The notes below the pieces were generated by a model that worked only from the letters and a program-made list of their open reading frames with translations, did not search any database and was not told where the DNA came from. Below, one piece after another: positions 54,156-64,000 of a stretch of DNA of 64,000 nucleotides. Position 1 is the first letter of the stretch. The number at the start of each line of letters is the position of its first letter. The stretch comes from Romanomermis culicivorax (Eukaryota > Nematoda > Enoplea > Mermithida > Mermithidae): positions 1,426,001-1,490,000 of the forward strand of contig CAWUHX010000045.1 of NCBI GenBank assembly GCA_963922205.1, written 5' to 3'. Both the position numbers and the translations under genes were made by a program.

Positions 54156-54834
54156 GGAAAACCGTCGGACTTAGACCATAAACTACAGAACCTTCTTCCC
54201 AAGGTCCCAAACTGCCGAAAACGGTTCCTTTCCTACAACGAGTTGCTTCATCACTTAAATTAACAAGTAAAACCGGGATGCGTCCATCCACAACCTGTGC
54301 GATTCCTGCAGCACAGCAAAAACCTTGTTGTTTATCGTTTGGGTCCGGCACAAACAAACCCACACTAAAACTTGCCTCACTACTCACATCAATCGTCATT
54401 ATGATCGAACTACGAGGTGGAATACAGACAGTTTCATAACATTTAACAGCAAAAGAGTTAGTCTTCTGCAATGCAGTACAAAATGGAATTCTGATTACTG
54501 GTTCAACAGAAGTAATAAATACGATTTTTTCCGAAACGTCAGCTATTATACTTCCGTCTTTCATAGCCTCAGCTCCAAGAAGGATTTTGTATGGCAGTGA
54601 CTTTATCAAAAGGAACGATGTTTCAAAGACATGAGTTTGATTTCCCGATCTTACAGTAATATTCGTATAAACTTCTCCCAATACAACGAGCGGATCCATT
54701 GACAAACTTCTAATCTTACTTACATTGGTTTCCTGTATCCTTAAATTCTGTCCAACTTCCTGCAATTGGTGCATAAAGTCTATTCTCATTATATTACATA
54801 AACTTCCATTATCTATTAGAGCATAAGTGGACAT
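54034..54834 (-). pseudogene. Gypsy aspartic protease region
   Basis: Would process the polyprotein. YALIDNGSLCNIM holds the active-site Asp in D-N-G rather than the usual D-T/S-G. Further on, KILLGAEAMKDGS matches the second conserved protease block (ILG.D/E). The rest (PPRSSIIMTIDV, LGPWEEGSVVYG) is the linker leading to RT. The frame extends upstream of the first Met through VQVGKSE. The Asn substitution may weaken or abolish activity. Confidence 0.75.
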
Positions 54835-54894
54835 TTCTGATTTACCGACTTGAACATAAATATTAGCATGCAGAGACGGATCGCAATGTTTAGT

Positions 54895-55990
54895 TCAGGA
54901 ATGAAAATTAGTTTCCTCACCGATCACCCCAAAAGCAGAAGACTGATTATTAACAGGTTGAGAATTACTACCAAAATCACGAGAATTATTAACGGAATCG
55001 CGGGACTTATTACTCACAGAATTAGTTTGCATGTATGGACATTGATAAGCTCTGTGACCTTTTCCATTACAAATAAAAAACAAACGAAAGTGTGGTCCCG
55101 GTTTTGCTGAGGGCAATGCCTTTTGAGATGGCCAGCCTGATTGCAATGATAACAGATCAAAGAAGGAGGTTTTCTATTATTTTGTTGACTGTAATTTTCA
55201 GCATGGACATTCGAAGTTTTAAAGAATGGAGAGTTATCCTGTTGCATTTTTCTAGCGCCATAAGGGACAAATTCTGTATTTGATTGATATGGTTTAAAAT
55301 CCGACTTGGTGGTGGGAAATGATTGGAAACCCTTGGTGCTCCTGAACGTCACTTTTGGTTTAGCCAACTGACGTAAGGATATCTCAGTTTTGGCGAAATT
55401 AATGGCATCATCGAGAGAGAAACATCGCTGTTTAAGAATTTCCAGTCTTAAAGATTCATCAGTAATAGCTTCAACATACATAGTAACTAATTCAGATTCA
55501 TCGAATCCCAGTTTCTTATTATTGTAGGCTTTACGCGCTTTTTCACGAAAATCTTTTGAGAACTCCATTACGGGTTCATCTACTTTCTGAACGCGTCTTC
55601 TCAACTCATTTCTCAGATGATCAAAGTGTTGAGTCGGTACGAGTTTACTTAACAATTCACTCTTAAGTTTCGACCAGTTTTTTCTATGTTCTAGATCTAT
55701 AGAGTCAAGAACATGGGCTGCTCTGCCTTCAGTAAGATTTACAACAAGCCAATGTTTATACTCATAGGACCAATTAGAAGCCGACACAGTTCTTTCTAGC
55801 TTTCCAAGCCACTCAAGAAAATCTTCTGGACATGTTCCATCACAAGTTTTGAATTGACGTGGAACCTTAAACTCTTTTTCCAGCCTTTCAGTGCAATAAC
55901 TTCTTTGAGATAGCGTAGGACATGGACTGGGTATGCGTGAAGTTTTATGTTCCTTCTTGACTGGTTGAGGCGCTTGCTCATGCTCGTCTT
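54895..55990 (-). pseudogene. Gypsy gag: capsid-like domain and zinc knuckle
   Basis: From about 55990 the frame encodes a linker, then CDGTCPEDFLEWLGKLERTV and HWLVVNLTEGRAAHVLDSI, typical of the Retrotrans_gag fold. SKLVPTQHFDHLRNELRRR and EPVMEFSKDFREKARKAY follow. A zinc knuckle CYHCNQAGHLKRHC (CX2CX4HX4C) lies near 55165. A second knuckle-like sequence, ICNGKGHRAYQC, appears in another frame at about 55060, so a frameshift falls between them and the second knuckle lacks its first Cys. The N-terminal boundary overlaps the end of the upstream coiled-coil frame. Confidence 0.85.
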
Positions 55991-57045
55991 TTAAAATCTA
56001 TAATTTTTTCGGTTACTTTAGGCGAAAAGTTGAGTTGACTCTCGAATTTAGTTCGAACACTGTTTAAGTTTTCTTGAAAATTTATCGAAGGAATATTCTC
56101 CATCTTCAATTGAATCTGTGGACAGAAACCCAGAAAATGAGTAAATTTTTGAATTTGTGACGAATTTTCGTTCGAAGCTTTCTCCATCTTCCTCATTTTA
56201 TGTTGTAGTCTTATGAATGTTTCACCACACACTTCATCTAGCTTGTTCAACCCTTGCTCATACTTTATGATGGAAGAATTAAAATTTAGTTTCATCTCCT
56301 CCACACATCCTTTCTCGAGCGAATTCTTCTTCGGATGATCTGTCATAGAATGTAGTTCTTCCAGATCCTGTGATGTGCTACTTTTCAGTACATGGAAATT
56401 CTGCTTAAGCTCGTCAATCTCATAAACTAGTTTACCCAGTTTATCTTGAAAATCTTCCTTCAAAAAAGAAATTTTAGAAGCTAGTTCTACTGTACTTTTC
56501 TGCAACTTATCTACCTGATTATTTCTACCATTGCTTTCTTTTATTGCCGATAAGCACGGTTCAATATCAGATTTCAACTCTACATACGAATCATTCAATA
56601 TAGCCACATGATCCAATAATTCAGTGAGCCTACTAAGTGCTTCAATTACTGTAAGATTCATCTGATACATAGAAGCTAGTTCGTGAACATCTTCTGAATT
56701 CCCAGACTTCTTTGGCGTAGCCTCTAACACAGCAGGAGCAGGAGATTCTTTCAATTTAAATACGAAATTATCGACAGTACTCTGTGTAATTCCTTTCTTA
56801 GCACTTCTTAAATTATCAGTCACATAATCAGTGAGCTGAGACACTACAGTATCCTTGTCAGAATAGTCAGTTTCCAAGCCGATGTTGTTAAAAATTATTT
56901 GATAAATAGGATCGTCAAGAGGTAAATTCTTAAGCTGAAAAAATTTGATTCTGTTGGTATTCTTGCCTGTGTCCATTTGTAACGACGATATCAAATGAGG
57001 CATACAACAAACGTAATGATCAAATACGAGTAATAATACGGACAT
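55978..57045 (-). CDS. Gypsy gag N-terminal coiled-coil ORF
   Basis: A 355-codon frame. A Met about 23 codons in (near 56976) is the likelier start, because the residues before it are hydrophobic and Cys-rich. Residues about 130-300 are strongly helical and charged, with heptad-like leucines (KLQKSTVELASKISFLKEDF, KLGKLVYEIDELKQNF). It ends KIIDFKRRA, TGA at 55978, just where the capsid frame begins in a different phase. Either a programmed shift or a mutation joins them. It is probably the matrix/assembly part of gag, inferred from position. No known domain is recognised. Confidence 0.6.
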   Translation of the reverse strand: MSVLLLVFDHYVCCMPHLISSLQMDTGKNTNRIKFFQLKNLPLDDPIYQIIFNNIGLETDYSDKDTVVSQLTDYVTDNLRSAKKGITQSTVDNFVFKLKESPAPAVLEATPKKSGNSEDVHELASMYQMNLTVIEALSRLTELLDHVAILNDSYVELKSDIEPCLSAIKESNGRNNQVDKLQKSTVELASKISFLKEDFQDKLGKLVYEIDELKQNFHVLKSSTSQDLEELHSMTDHPKKNSLEKGCVEEMKLNFNSSIIKYEQGLNKLDEVCGETFIRLQHKMRKMEKASNENSSQIQKFTHFLGFCPQIQLKMENIPSINFQENLNSVRTKFESQLNFSPKVTEKIIDFKRRA

Positions 57046-57099
57046 ACAATACGAAAATACGATGACCAGTGTAAGCTTCTTTTTTTAACGACAATGAAA

Positions 57100-57345
57100 A
57101 GACTGGCTAGGTCTGGTCCACCATCGTCAGGTCAGCTGTTGTCTATCCTGGTGCCAGCACCATGTAATATTTTGGTCACCTATGGATAGTAGGGAAGGCT
57201 GGACAACCCAGACAGTGTATATTTCATGACCCATTTTCCTAGAGGAGGGATATGAGCCCACCCAAGAAAAAGTGGAGAGGCAACCGGGTTTCGAACTTTG
57301 CTTCAGACGATATGGTCACCTCTACTGAAAAGCATACAAAAACTA
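57100..57345 (-). other. Possible tRNA-derived SINE or retroelement leader
   Basis: On the minus strand GTTCGAAAC near 57290 fits a pol III B-box, and gaggtgaccatatcgtctga upstream could hold a weak A-box. The sequence continues with tggtgctggcaccaggatag near 57165. It could equally be the 5' leader and primer-binding region of the Gypsy element. Weak evidence. Confidence 0.25.
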
Positions 57346-57983
57346 AACAATAAAAATACGGACAAATGACAGATCAATCATAATTATAAGTGAAAATGAA
57401 GAAAAACAAAATTCATGGGTGGCGAAAACTTGATACAAAAGAATAATAAATGAGAACGGCTAATTTACATACACAACGAAAATATTTTTTTTGGTGGATC
57501 ATATTACAGTTGTATATCTATCGTACGTGTTTACCTGCAGAAAAACACCCTAGATATCCGACGATTTGAAATGAAAAATTTGCAAGAAAGTTTCATACTG
57601 TAATTAACAATTTTGCAGATCAACAATTTATAGAAAAATTTACTTAACTTAATGCTTGAATTATACACCATTTATTTTGAAATCATCGATGCAGCAGGGT
57701 TGCAGCCAAACTATCACTCAGAATTATGGAATGCTTGTTGACTCTATTTGATAAATTTTTCCTTCATGGTACTGACCCCTCAATAATAACTCTTTCCAAT
57801 CATTCCAAGATCATTAAAATTGATTCGCTAATTTCTAGTAAAGTTGCGTTTGTCAAAATTCTGAGCACTGCATAGATCATTTGAAATGAATGGAGCACAG
57901 TGCAAATAAACTTCTCTGCAGTATCAACGAACGTTATGCCTGAAATCAACTTGTGCCAGCAAATTTTTTCAAAAAGTTATGCA

Positions 57984-58065
57984 TTCATACTGTACTTCTT
58001 TTATTTTATCAACCAGACAAATTACTCTTCGTCTGGTTGATAAGATAAAAGAAGTACAGTATGAA
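57984..58065. repeat. Near-perfect 35-bp hairpin with 12-nt loop
   Basis: Left arm 57984-58018 (ttcatactgtacttctttta...) and right arm 58031-58065 (...aaagaagtacagtatgaa) pair with one mismatch. The loop is aaattactcttc. Could be a tiny palindromic element or a structured RNA. Confidence 0.9.
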
Positions 58066-58149
58066 CCATACTTCGTTTAGTGGAAAACTGGTAAACATAA
58101 GCTGTTCCCATGATTTATGACACACAAATGACATTTATATGTTTTTCGG

Positions 58150-58317
58150 CTAGACTAAAGGACAAACAGTGTTTGAGAAATGTTTGTGCTCTGTTTGTGG
58201 AGTGTTTGAGAGTATTTTTTCATCTTCAAACCTTTCTCAAACAAAGCTCAAACAATCCACAAACTGTTTGTGTTTGAAGTGTTTGAAGTTTGTAGGCGTT
58301 GTTTGTGCCCTGGACTG
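58150..58317. repeat. CAAACA-rich repeat (inverse of 48223-48425)
   Basis: Dense tgtttg/caaaca words ending gttgtttgtgccctggactg, the inverse of the start of the copy at 48223. The apparent frame here is compositional. Confidence 0.8.
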
Positions 58318-58329
58318 TAAGTGCATTAC

Positions 58330-58755
58330 CCTGCAGAAAAAAATTTTTTTTGAAGCGGTGAGTAGTAATGACAAGATTGCCGAATTTCGCGATTCCTGGG
58401 ACATTGGACCACCATATAATTGAATTGAGGCCAAATGTAAAAAAATGAAAATCGCATTCGAGATTGCATCCCCAAAATGCTTAGGCTGAAGTATAGAGCT
58501 TGGATGTGCCACACCCGTTGTGAGGCATGATGGGACTGGGGACTCTTGAGAAGTGCGTTTTTTGCATGTTTTTGGGGCTCCACCGAGCATCACTTGCAGA
58601 TAGAGTCGAAATGACAAAAGTCACCCCAGAGTTTGTCCCTATGCCCGAAATTTTGAAAAAACCCGAAGGTTCTAGCTCTTACAGTTTGGCTCTAAGGTGG
58701 GGGGACATGAAATTTGGGGGTCAAGATAGGTTGACGCTATCGCGCCACCTATGAT
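58330..58755 (+). repeat. Stand-alone copy of the repeat-family tail
   Basis: Matches 20630-21062 in the same orientation: ccatataattgaattgaggc, gcttaggctgaagtatag, gagcatcacttgcagatag, and the end aggttgacgctatcgcgcca. The minisatellite and foldback modules are absent. Confidence 0.9.
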
Positions 58756-59725
58756 TCTTCAAAATATTATTGATCCATAGTCCATCCAAAGTACTTAATT
58801 ATTATGTCACAATAATAAGACTGGTAAACATGGCCGTTTTCATGAAAACAACCCTCAGCTAGGTCTACCTGCTGGTAGATTCGAGATATATTAAAGCATT
58901 GCTGCTGCACGCTACCGCATGAAAAATTTTGAGGCGAAGTACAGTGGGCCCTTTACTTAAGGTTCGGGGTCAATTCCATGAAAGAGTGTTTCAAGGTGTG
59001 CTGCATCACTCTATGTGACATCAATGCCGCTAAGACTGCAGTTCAACTCCGACACAAAACATATCCAAAAAGCTAAGGTGCAGCTCAACTTCCTAGACTT
59101 CGTGTATGTGGAAATGTTTTTGTGGTACTGCTTGGTGTGTGGATTTTACCCAAAAAATTTGTTATCGATTTTTTCGCGTTGTTTATATTTGGTGACTAAA
59201 TATCAATGTTGAAAGAGTTGCCACCAAAAACACACTCCATTTGAAATATACGCAATGCATCGCAAAACTTAAACATATCGACAAAGTGTTTTGTGTAGGA
59301 GTTAGTTTTTAAACGCCTTCACGGCAATGGTACAACACATAGCTGCAGCTTAGCTGGAACAACCGCGCCCTGGGTGCGAATGGCTATAGTGTTTTGAAAC
59401 TACTGCAGAACCTGGTCATCAATTACTTTGTACCATGAAGCAGTGGCGGACGCAGGAATTTTTTTCGGGGGAGGGGCGGAAAATTTTTTTCCCAATTTTT
59501 ATATTTTTGTTAAATTATTTGCATCGGCATATTATCGATTTTTTTAATTTAGAAAGATCAGATACAAAAATAAGAAATATCAAAAACTCGAGCCGATTAA
59601 AGGATTGCATTTATTTTCAATTAGAGAATTGTACTTATTTCTTAGTCCGGCGCCCAGGGCCGGAAAAATTTTTGGATTTTCACTATCTAAAACGCTGGAA
59701 AATGAACCTTCACAACATTGAGAAA

Positions 59726-60358
59726 TATAAGATTTTGCAAGGCCTGAAAGGCCGAAGTGAAATCATTATTCTACTAAAATGCCGAGACTTAACTAGCATA
59801 TGTATCATCCGATTGGCCAACTCTTAGCTCGATTAAAAGCTCCGCCTAAAATAAAGTTAAACACTGGGTAAAGTTCCCCCATTATCATAGTTCATGAGAG
59901 CTGCAAATAAAAGGAGTCATAATGAAGTAAAGAAGTAGAGATTTTTTTTGCGAAACGGAGACCACTATAAAAAGAAAAATACAGGTCAACCCCACTAGGA
60001 AGGTGGCGGAAAAGTGATATACATAGTTGGAAAAAGTAACACATGAGAAACATTATGTGCACGATAAGCACAAATAGAAAAACATTAGCACATTAATCAA
60101 GTCCAACAAAAAAAAAGGTCGACGGTAAGACAAAATAAAAATTTTTCGGGTCTTCGAATAGGTAATTAACAGGCTGAATGGCGAGAAAAAACGTCCTTGT
60201 TTTGGAAAACGATTATTGTTGCCCCAAGTTCTACAAAAATGTATGGTTAAAAACGAGAAAAAACCTTGAAGGGATGGGAAGGGAGGACCTAGTTAAGTCT
60301 CCGCATTTTAGTAGAATAATGATTTCACTTCGGCCTTTCAGGCCTTGCAAAATCTTAT
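59726..60358. mobile_element. 68-bp inverted repeat pair (foldback unit)
   Basis: 59727-59794 (gattttgcaaggcctgaaag... gacttaact) and 60291-60358 (agttaagtct... ggccttgcaaaatcttat) are reverse complements with about one mismatch, spaced about 496 bp. Upstream, ccactggcggacgcagg-like sequence at 59442 may mark a different element end. There is no coding signal between the arms. Confidence 0.85.
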
Positions 60359-60429
60359 ATTCTACTTCAAATGCCTCGACTTAACTAGTGTATGTGTTTA
60401 AAGCTTAGGGCATTATCAAAGACAAAATT

Positions 60430-61560
60430 CGTGTAATTTGGTAAGAAGTCTATATCCCTCTGATAAAACCGCTTTGGAGTTAAGGACTGGGAACTCCAGT
60501 TGGCATGACAGGATAAAAGCAAGTGGGCAGCCCGAAACAAAAGCTTTGGAAGCCGAAGCAGAGCGTGTCAAATGTGGTTTAAAAACTGGTGTCAATGTCC
60601 GAAAGGGGCAAAACCGTCTTAATCCAACGGGAAATTGTCGGAACCGAAACCGGCTTCTGAGGTTTCAAAAAAGGATAGAAAACATCGACTTTCAGAGCCA
60701 CTGATTGCTTTGGCTGCATCCAGATAGAGCTGAAAATAAATTTAGGGGCCTAAACGGGATTCCGAAAATTTGAAAATTTTGAAAGAAACAGGAGGACCAC
60801 CACATGTGGTTTTAGTAATCCCTGGAATAGTAATAAGAATAAAGTCGTCGAAAAATTTTATGTAACGAATGTCCAACTTTTGAATTTCAGGTGCCCTTTT
60901 TTGGGGAGCTTAACGACAACAACGTGATAGATTTTAAAGTAAGCAACTTCAAGTCTTGAGGGGAAATGGGAGTTACATTAGGCCAGAGATCTTTCAAAAA
61001 ATGAAGAACAAGAGCAATATCTCATGTTGAGGCATAACTGGGTTTAAGTGGATTAAGGTTAAAAAGTCCTTTCAAGAAACGTGTGATTAATGAATATTTG
61101 TCAGGTCGCAGCGAATTTCACCTAAATAGGTAAAAATAGCTGATTTAGCTGCAGCTATGGTGCTGTATTTTAGCTTACTTTTATGCAAAAGCAATAAATA
61201 GTGAAATAATTCGCATGCAGCAGGTCGAAAGGGATCAATTTATCGTCGAGAACACCAGCGATGCCACTTTTAATGGTCGAATTGTAGTGTTTCTGTGTTC
61301 TGCTAGACCATGATTGAAGCATGATGTGGGCAGCCTCCTTTGTAATGCCACTGGTCTGCCAGTAACTCCTGATATTTTCCAAGCCGAAAGGCGAAGTATT
61401 TTGTTGAGCACGAGGGGATGAGGAAGCCCTGATGGGTCTGATAGAAGATCCGGCATTTGGGGAAGCAATAAAGGAAAAACCACAGGTAGAGTCAGCAGTT
61501 GGGGCCACCACAGTTGAGTCGGCCAAACTGGAACAATTAGCACAGCTGCAGCAGAGTCTA
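60430..61560 (-). pseudogene. DIRS tyrosine recombinase
   Basis: Would integrate circular cDNA. The N-terminal SAM-like region lies in the 61526-61170 frame: GLENIRSYWQTSGITKEAAH and ILQSWSSRTQKHYNST-like sequence. After a stop near 61170 come SLITRFLKGLFNLNPLKPSY and SPQDLKLLTLKSITLL (about 61080-60920). Catalytic-domain blocks continue across several frames. PHLTRSASASKAFVSG (about 60590-60540) holds the His and Arg of the HxxR motif, and NSKAVLSEGY supplies a candidate nucleophile Tyr near 60470. At least four stops or shifts make it inactive. Confidence 0.8.
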
Positions 61561-62523
61561 ATCTAAATTTCTGAATAGTCCTGCCAATTTAAGCAAGAGG
61601 AGGAAAAACAAAAGCGAAAAATTCATGCCAGCAAAGAGTAAAACCATCAAAAGCAGAAGCATCAGGGTCTGGCTCCCATGAAACAAAATGTTCTAAATGG
61701 GTATTATGCCTTGAAGCAAAAAATCAATGGAGGACCCCATTTTTCATTTAAAAAATCAAAATCGCTGCATTCAAATGTCAGTCACTGCTGTCAGCAAAAT
61801 TTCGGGATAATCAATCAGCTTCAATGTTAAATTCTCAAGGGATATGTGTTGCTTTAATGTTAAGGTGACGATCGAGGCACCAAGACCAAATTTTAATGGA
61901 CAAAATGGCAAAGGAATCTATTTTAGTGTCACCTAGCTTGTTGATGTAGGCAATAGCTATAGAATTATCATGCATGAAAGCAAAAATTTTTAGGCCGTAG
62001 AGGCTGCTAAAAGTTCTTTATACTTTATATTTAAATTTAATTCATCGTTTTTCCAGAGACCATCGGCTCTGTGAGAATCTCAAAAAACGCCCCAGCTGTC
62101 ATCAGAAGCATCTGAAAAGATGGTTCGAGAAACAGGGTCTGGAAAAATGTTTCTACCATTCTAGGAATTTAACTGTTTAGACCAAAGTTCAAGTTCTTTT
62201 CTGGCTTCATATGAAAGAATAATGTGGTGATTATAATTTTGTTGTTTTAAACCAGAAATCAAGCAAGCCTGCAATTCTCTAGAGAATAGACTAGCACGTA
62301 ACAAAGCCTGACTAACTGAATTGAATTCTCCCAATAAACAAGCTGCGACAAGCAGTTTTACAGTATGGTTCTGTAGATGAGAAATACATTGCCCTAAAAT
62401 GTCATCAACTTTATCGTGCGGAATTTTTAGTGTTGAAGTTTTGGAAGCTGATGTGACGGAGGCTGCGCCTAATAGCGTTAGAAGCACAAACTGGATCAAA
62501 CGATCCTTGATCCTGTTCATCAA
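61560..62523 (-). pseudogene. DIRS RT-thumb / RNase H region
   Basis: The 62523-62161 frame holds STLKIPHDKVDDILGQCI, ACLLGEFNSVSQALLRASLF and LSYEARKELELWSKQL, the thumb and connection of DIRS polymerases. RNase H follows with RTIFSDASDDSWGVF (Asp), NDELNLNIKYKELLAAS (Glu) and DNSIAIAYINKLGDT (Asp). WCLDRHLNIKATHIP and FNIEADxLSRNFAD close the domain. IDFFASRHNTHLEHFVSWEP (about 61750-61690) and LIVPVWPTQLWWPQLL (about 61540-61495) are the group's post-RNase H signature. Internal stops near 62070, 61985, 61830 and elsewhere. Confidence 0.85.
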
Positions 62524-62545
62524 TTACGCCCACCAATGGGTAGGC

Positions 62546-63327
62546 TCATTCAACGACAGACTGTTGTAAACAACCAAAATGTTCATCTTTTCTAATAAGC
62601 CATTTCTTGTCTCTTCCTAAGAAAGATCTAAGGTCCTCATCTTTAACTGGGGCTAAAGCCACTGGGGAATCTGGAATCAACATTTTCGAGTAACATTCTA
62701 AACATAACATAGGATCCTCAAAATAACCTCGTAATTCTGATATAACCACATCCTGGGTCCCACTTGTAAGCAGCAAGCATTCACATTCCAGTTTCAAAGA
62801 ATCCGAAAAAGTCAGAATAGCCGCTCCGCTGGAAGATGAAGGAGTAGATCGTGAATATTTGCGATCAACCAAATAGCCGGCTGACATCAGGCTTAAATTG
62901 TCATCCAAAACTAAAGGGTTATTGGAATGAGGCAGAGGCTCCTTTAGAAGGGAATGCATAGAAGCAGAGTCCAGCTGAACTGAGCCATTATCTCGAACCA
63001 TCAAAGGTGGTTCCGGATTTGTCATAGGTTCGAAGGAACCTTGTTGTAAATTGTTGGAAGGAAAAACCTCTAAGGAGGAACCTTCAATAATTGGTTCAAT
63101 GGAACCTGAGCCTGAGAAGAATCGTTCTCGTCAATTAAAGAAGCTAAGTGTCAATAATCCAATGACAAATTTGCAGTAGAACCGCAAATGGTTGAAGAAC
63201 TTCCGGAATCGGTCGATTTAGACGAACTGGATGACGATTTGCACCTGGAACAACGTCGATGAGCTGATCCATGATGAACGACACTGCAGCTATGGTGGCT
63301 CGAAAGAGTACCATGCAAAGATGACAT
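62546..63327 (-). pseudogene. DIRS gag-like protein
   Basis: The ATG at 63327-63325 starts MSSLHGTLSSHHSCSVVHHG. A Ser/Arg/Cys-rich stretch follows (RRCSRCKSSSSSSKSTDSG), as in many DIRS gag N-termini. A stop lies near 63148. The 63025-62546 frame continues with an acidic, Leu-rich protein containing KDEDLRSFLGRDKKWLIRK and ending HFGCLQQSVVE. Function by analogy is nucleocapsid. The assignment rests on position upstream of RNase H and on composition. Confidence 0.6.
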
Positions 63328-64000
63328 ATTAACAGTGTAACATACCTGCTAAAGCAGTACTGTAAATATATATACCATACTGTATGTGATAAACATTTAT
63401 TAAATATTATTCATTTTCGTATTTTATCCTCTCAAGGGTGTCTGGGATTCACACCCAAACATTCCTATAAAACTACATGAAGTACTTTATTTTGATCTGT
63501 TCACACCCCGGTAGCCCAATTAAGATGCCCCAATTAATTTGCACAAATGGCAGCTGGTCCCCTAGAGCCTACACTAAACTACACATTCCACAGCTACCGT
63601 AATCCCCCATAAAAATCGTAAACAACACCTGCACACAGTAAAATACGTAGAAGCCCCGCCAGACAGTAGTCTCAAGTGTAACGGTAGCGGGGGCCCCACA
63701 AAACATGTGTATTCAGAGAAACAGATACAGGAAGCATGCACAGAAGCACAGAGGTGTAGCTAAGCCCACCGTAAAAAGCAAGCGAAGCACAAAAAGCATA
63801 CAATACCAGGAAAGCATTAGAAAGGTGTGACTAAGTAAGCAGGAAAAGCAAAGCAGGAAGCGACGATTGGCGGAAGAAGATGGACAGAAGCAGGACCTCC
63901 CGCGACGCCCAGGGAGTGGCCGAAAACATAGTATAAAAAGAGGAGCAAAGCGTGATTTGGTCATTATTGTTGGTTAGAGTTTTTGGATATTTGAATTCGT
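63328..64000. other. Non-coding DNA at right edge
   Basis: No gene is recognised. tatatata near 63367 and gtataaaaag near 63932 are TATA-like. This may hold the 5' leader or terminal repeat of the DIRS element, but no repeated partner is seen in the window. Confidence 0.35.

Larger units (their letters stand above)
48574..57045 (-). mobile_element. Ty3/Gypsy-type LTR retroelement (internal region), with extra 3' ORF
   Basis: Minus-strand order gag - protease - reverse transcriptase - RNase H - integrase defines Ty3/Gypsy. A further coding region of about 2.2 kb lies after integrase (50790-48574). Several frameshifts and stops separate the domains, yet catalytic acids of RT, RNase H and integrase are largely kept, so the copy is fairly young. 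I could not find a pair of LTRs. They may be diverged or missing. Confidence 0.9.
60430..63327 (-). mobile_element. DIRS-type (tyrosine recombinase) retroelement lacking RT core
   Basis: Minus-strand order gag-like, RT-thumb/RNase H, then tyrosine recombinase is DIRS/Ngaro architecture. Only about 90 bp separate gag from the thumb segment, so the RT palm and fingers (several hundred codons) have been deleted. Stops and shifts occur throughout. The inverted or split terminal repeats of the group were not identified. Confidence 0.85.

Noticed and set aside
57270-57300. A tRNA gene suggested by a GTTCGAAAC box
   Set aside because: No cloverleaf with acceptor and anticodon stems can be drawn around it. 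Kept only as a weak SINE or leader possibility.
59435-59827. 130-codon frame
   Set aside because: Starts inside an element-end-like sequence, is Phe/Lys/Ile-rich, and its end is part of the 68-bp inverted repeat. No protein signature.

Overview
This window is AT-rich invertebrate DNA, most likely from a repeat-laden nematode. The best taxonomic marker is an interstitial array of the nematode telomere repeat (TTAGGC)n, read as GCCTAA on the + strand, at about 45.39-45.60 kb. Exons are GC-richer than the DNA around them. Short introns, abundant small inverted-repeat elements and frequent ctactgtag-like words agree with a nematode. I cannot name the species.

Only one host gene can be followed through the window. 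It is a minus-strand receptor-type protein tyrosine phosphatase running from 46307 down to 31307, or to 29995 if two tail exons belong to it. The phases of 11 exons agree throughout. They encode a signal peptide, Ig-like and Cys-rich ectodomain exons, one membrane segment and a PTP domain with WPD and HC(X5)R motifs. Its first large intron (about 10.4 kb) holds a Harbinger-like element, one arm of a 2.6-kb inverted repeat, the telomeric array and a MITE. A minus-strand acidic exon running into poly-Glu lies at the left edge and probably belongs to another host gene.

The rest is mobile DNA. At 3.0-12.0 kb there is a decayed Polinton/Maverick (adintovirus-like) element on the + strand: packaging ATPase, small basic protein, conserved unknown protein, retroviral-type integrase with chromodomain, adenain-like protease, small membrane protein, penton (minor capsid), pX-like core protein and major capsid. 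No PolB is seen. From 12 to 30 kb there are minisatellites, a piggyBac-like MITE with TTAA duplications, foldback elements and several copies of one repeat family carrying a ~98-bp minisatellite. Two copies of that family form a large inverted pair (about 18.46-21.06 and 41.65-44.33 kb). From 48.6 to 57.0 kb there is a minus-strand Ty3/Gypsy-type retroelement (gag, protease, RT, RNase H, integrase) with an extra long 3' coding region whose first part resembles a degenerate RNase D-like 3'-5' exonuclease. At 60.4-63.3 kb there is a minus-strand DIRS-type tyrosine-recombinase retroelement that keeps gag, RNase H and recombinase but has lost its reverse transcriptase core.

All element genes are broken by stops and frameshifts. 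The PTP gene is the only one that looks intact. Family calls rest on motifs I recognise by eye, because no database search was possible.
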